DNA of 52,091 nt from RGIG4708 sp045538875. Its GTDB lineage: Bacteria > Bacillota > Clostridia > UMGS1810. Below the pieces are notes generated by a model. It was not told the origin of the DNA. It saw nothing but the letters and a program-made list of their open reading frames with translations, and made no database searches. Made by a program: the position numbers and the translations under genes. Location: the NCBI GenBank assembly GCA_045538875.1, contig JAZQEG010000011.1, positions 1 through 52,091 on the forward strand, read 5' to 3'. Below, piece after piece: positions 50,141 to 52,091 of the stretch. Within the stretch, counting starts at the first letter, position 1. Each line of letters begins with the position of its first letter.

Positions 50141-50731
50141 ATGAGTTTACTTAAAAGTTTTATCAATAAAAATTCTGTACTGCTTTGTGCAGGGCTTGCC
50201 TTTTTTGCTATAGGCATTGTAATAGGCAGCATTGTGGCTGTAAATTTGAGTGCCACAGAGCAGGCAGAACTTAAAAACAGCATCTCAGGGCTGGTGTCAC
50301 ATAACGCGGTAAATTCCGTAAGCTTTTGGGATATTGTCGCGAGTGAGAGCATTAGTTACTTAAGGCCTGTTGCGGTAATGGGATTGTGTGCATACAGTGT
50401 ATGGCTTGTTCCTCTTTCGGCTTTTGCTGTTGGTGTGCAAGGCTATAAGCTTGGGTTTACCATTAGCTTTTTGTGTGGTAATTTTGGCCTTAGGGGTATT
50501 GTGCTCACTCTTGTATCGTCGCTTGCCTCCTATGTTGTTGCAATGCCCGTGTATATAGGTCTTTTTGCAATTACTTTAAGGCATGCAATTGTGCGCTCAA
50601 AGCGCAATGGGTTTCAGCAGGTTGGTTTTTCGCTTTGGGTGATGCTGATTGGAGCATATGGCATTTTGTGCGCAGGCAGCTGCGTACAGGGATTGCTGCT
50701 TCCAATTTTTATTGATTTCTTTACATCATAG
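50141..50731 (+). CDS. spoIIM: Stage II sporulation protein M
   Basis: A 196-residue polytopic membrane protein of the SpoIIM family (about 200 residues), part of the SpoIIDMP complex that drives forespore engulfment. It has about five hydrophobic segments, with the family pattern LLCAGLAFFAIGIVIGSIVA near the start, and AFAVGVQGYKLGFTISFLCG and MPVYIGLFAITLRH further on. ATG 50141 was taken over longer in-frame starts because homologues begin here; the ribosome binding site (AGGT at 50130) is weak, consistent with regulated translation. spoIIM next to xerD is a conserved Firmicute arrangement. Confidence 0.88.
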   Translation: MSLLKSFINKNSVLLCAGLAFFAIGIVIGSIVAVNLSATEQAELKNSISGLVSHNAVNSVSFWDIVASESISYLRPVAVMGLCAYSVWLVPLSAFAVGVQGYKLGFTISFLCGNFGLRGIVLTLVSSLASYVVAMPVYIGLFAITLRHAIVRSKRNGFQQVGFSLWVMLIGAYGILCAGSCVQGLLLPIFIDFFTS

Positions 50732-50750
50732 ATGTTACATATAGTTTTTT

Positions 50751-50850
50751 GCGGAACTTCCGCTTTTAAAATGTGAGGTTGCCGCAAGGTTAATTCGCGT
50801 GTGAGATGTCAGCTTTGACATAATGCGCGAAATGGATGCGGAACTTCCGC
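50751..50850. repeat. Paired 13-bp palindromes flanking a nested inverted repeat
   Basis: GCGGAACTTCCGC occurs exactly at 50751-50763 and 50838-50850 (itself an inverted repeat). Between them lie CGCG...TGTCA-GCT-TGACA...CGCG (about 50796-50829). The arrangement lies in the spoIIM-xerD gap and looks like paired binding sites. Confidence 0.65.
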
Positions 50851-50874
50851 TACTGATGATAAAGGGATGGTTTG

Positions 50875-51762
50875 ATGAATACTCTTATGTGTGAATTTGT
50901 GGCATACCTTGAAAATGAAAAAAAGGTTTCTGCAAATACACTCCAGTCATATGCGAGAGATATAAAGCAGTTTGGCGAATATATAGCTGTTAACTCTCTT
51001 GATGTGGCACGAATTACAAAAACACATATAATTACATATATGCATACAATGCAAAAGAGCGGCAGGGCATCTGCATCTGTTTCGCGAAGTCTTGCATCGG
51101 TACGAGCATTTTACAATTATCTTATGCTCAAAAGCTTTGTATCGGTAAATCCGGCATATAATCTTGAAGTTCCAAAGCAGCAAAAAAAGCTTCCGTACAT
51201 ACTTTCAAGCGAAGAGGTAGAAAGGCTGCTTACTTCACCTGAAAAGATTGTCCCTCAAAGCAGCAAATGCATAAGGGACAAAGCAATGCTTGAACTGATA
51301 TATGCAACAGGCATAAAGGTGTCGGAGCTAATTTCGCTCGATGTTGACGATGTTGACATAAATCTTGGTTATATAAGATGCGCCAATGAACATTCTGCAC
51401 GCATAATTCCTCTTGGCCATGTTGCTGTGGCAGCACTTAAGGCATATCTCGGCAAGGTAAGAGGCGGTATGTGCCATAGCGGTGAGGTTGCTTTGTTTGT
51501 TAACTGCAACGGCTCAAGGCTCACACGTCAGGGCTTTTGGAAGCTTATTAAGGAATATGCTAAAAGGGCACAAATCAGTGGCGATATAACTCCTCACACT
51601 CTGAGGCACTCTTTTGCTGCACATTTAATCGAAAACGGAGCTGACCTTGCATCTGTGCAGGAAATGATGGGGCACAAGGATATATCCTCAACACAGGTAT
51701 ATACAAAGCTTGTAAAAAATCGCATCCGCGAAGTATATAATAAGGCCCACCCAAGGGCTTAG
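50875..51762 (+). CDS. XerD-like tyrosine recombinase with altered active site
   Basis: A 295-residue protein with the SAM-like core-binding domain (1-100) and the catalytic domain. His241 and Arg244 (TPHTLRHSF), His267 (MGHKDIS) and the nucleophile Tyr276 (STQVYTKL) are present. The first catalytic Arg is Lys148 (ATGIKVSEL instead of GxRVSEL). The beta-hairpin Lys region (GKGNKER in E. coli XerD) reads CANEHSAR, with no Lys. XerD normally resolves chromosome dimers at dif. ATG 50875 was chosen over TTG 50872; AAGGGA lies upstream. Position beside spoIIM matches the housekeeping xerD locus. It may be catalytically weak, or the family may tolerate these changes. Confidence 0.85.
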   Translation: MNTLMCEFVAYLENEKKVSANTLQSYARDIKQFGEYIAVNSLDVARITKTHIITYMHTMQKSGRASASVSRSLASVRAFYNYLMLKSFVSVNPAYNLEVPKQQKKLPYILSSEEVERLLTSPEKIVPQSSKCIRDKAMLELIYATGIKVSELISLDVDDVDINLGYIRCANEHSARIIPLGHVAVAALKAYLGKVRGGMCHSGEVALFVNCNGSRLTRQGFWKLIKEYAKRAQISGDITPHTLRHSFAAHLIENGADLASVQEMMGHKDISSTQVYTKLVKNRIREVYNKAHPRA

Positions 51763-51764
51763 AC

Positions 51765-51802
51765 AAAATCTCAAAAACCCCGTAGGTTTTTGAGATTTTT
51801 TG
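51765..51802 (+). terminator. Terminator after xerD
   Basis: Perfect stem AAAATCTCAAAAACC with GGTTTTTGAGATTTT and T-run. Confidence 0.9.
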
Positions 51803-51827
51803 TTAAAATAATTTGCAAATTAATTTT

Positions 51828-52091
51828 AAGATGGATTTTGCAAAGGGATAATTAAATGGCAAAATCTGTGCAAACGTCGTCTGCGGATGATAAGTGGTTT
51901 AACAATTTGTAATTTTTGTGCCATATTTTTTTGCGGCACGCGCAAAATCGCTCAAATTTTTTCGCTCGTTGCGCTAAAATTTCAAAATGGTAGGGAACTT
52001 ATTTTATTTTTGAAATTTTACCGCAAAAAAAGATGTCACAAAAAACAACTTGTAAAAACCATATCATATGCAGACTCTGTTTTGCACCGAT
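51828..52091. repeat. MITE-like intergenic repeat, long copy with left end (truncated by window end)
   Basis: Begins TTTAAGATGGATTTTGCAAA-like, a diverged left terminal repeat. It then carries CTGTGCAAACGTCGTCTGC, an interior palindromic AAAATTTCAAAA segment, and finally ACTTGTAAAAACCATATCAT and GCAGACTCTGTTTTGCACCG up to the window end. No open frame has a ribosome binding site. Part of it matches bases 1-60 in inverted orientation. Confidence 0.7.

Noticed and set aside
50875..51762. XerD-like gene as an integrase of a mobile element
   Set aside because: Located beside spoIIM in the conserved chromosomal arrangement with no cargo or att repeats around it.
51828..52091. Small coding genes in the final 300 bases
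   Set aside because: No frame with a ribosome binding site; sequence matches the intergenic repeat family.

Overview
The window comes from a low-GC, anaerobic, endospore-forming Firmicute, most likely an uncultured gut-type member of the Clostridia. The evidence is a set of sporulation genes (spoVB, sigG, spoIIE, spoIIM), a rubrerythrin, meso-diaminopimelate dehydrogenase, a T-box leader, AGGAGG-type ribosome binding sites with frequent TTG/GTG starts, and many U-tailed hairpin terminators. No phage structural genes, CRISPR array or rRNA operon are visible.

Layout. 1-7.7 kb is ordinary chromosome: spoVB, a small lipoprotein, a DMT-family exporter, the CCA-adding enzyme, a T-box-controlled sodium/solute symporter, a 38-residue membrane microprotein and an HD-domain protein. 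7.75-19.6 kb is an accessory island beside the 3' end of a tRNA-Glu(CTC) gene. It holds a frameshifted small gene, a RelB/ParE-type toxin-antitoxin pair, a three-gene leftward operon and a decayed FtsK-type coupling gene from an integrative conjugative element. The operon encodes an SF1B helicase split by a huge coiled coil, a leucine-rich-repeat/coiled-coil protein, and a UvrD-like helicase with an apparent nuclease insert. I do not recognise it as a named system; it is the best candidate here for an undescribed (probably anti-mobile-element) system.

19.7-31.8 kb carries an NhaC-type antiporter, then the leftward DUF1385-prmC-polysaccharide deacetylase-asnA-PAP2 unit, an intergenic region with five contiguous 22-bp iteron-like repeats, an AlaX-type editing protein, and an aconitase-isocitrate dehydrogenase operon that would supply 2-oxoglutarate. 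32-39.5 kb carries a degenerate FtsZ-like protein with a membrane partner, a secreted PpiC-type foldase, a TIM-barrel protein, TspO, rubrerythrin, ddh and a CpsB-type PHP phosphatase. 39.5-51.8 kb is core: sigG (divergent), prs-pth-mfd, a lipoprotein foldase, spoIIE with a small membrane protein, secG, spoIIM and a xerD homologue lacking expected catalytic residues.

A family of non-coding, TIR-bearing (MITE-like) repeats is scattered between genes at both window ends and near 1.7, 31.8, 33.8 and 39.4 kb. A second, tRNA-3'-end-like motif occurs at the island's left edge and after mfd. All homology calls rest on reading motifs and recalled family features, not on searches.
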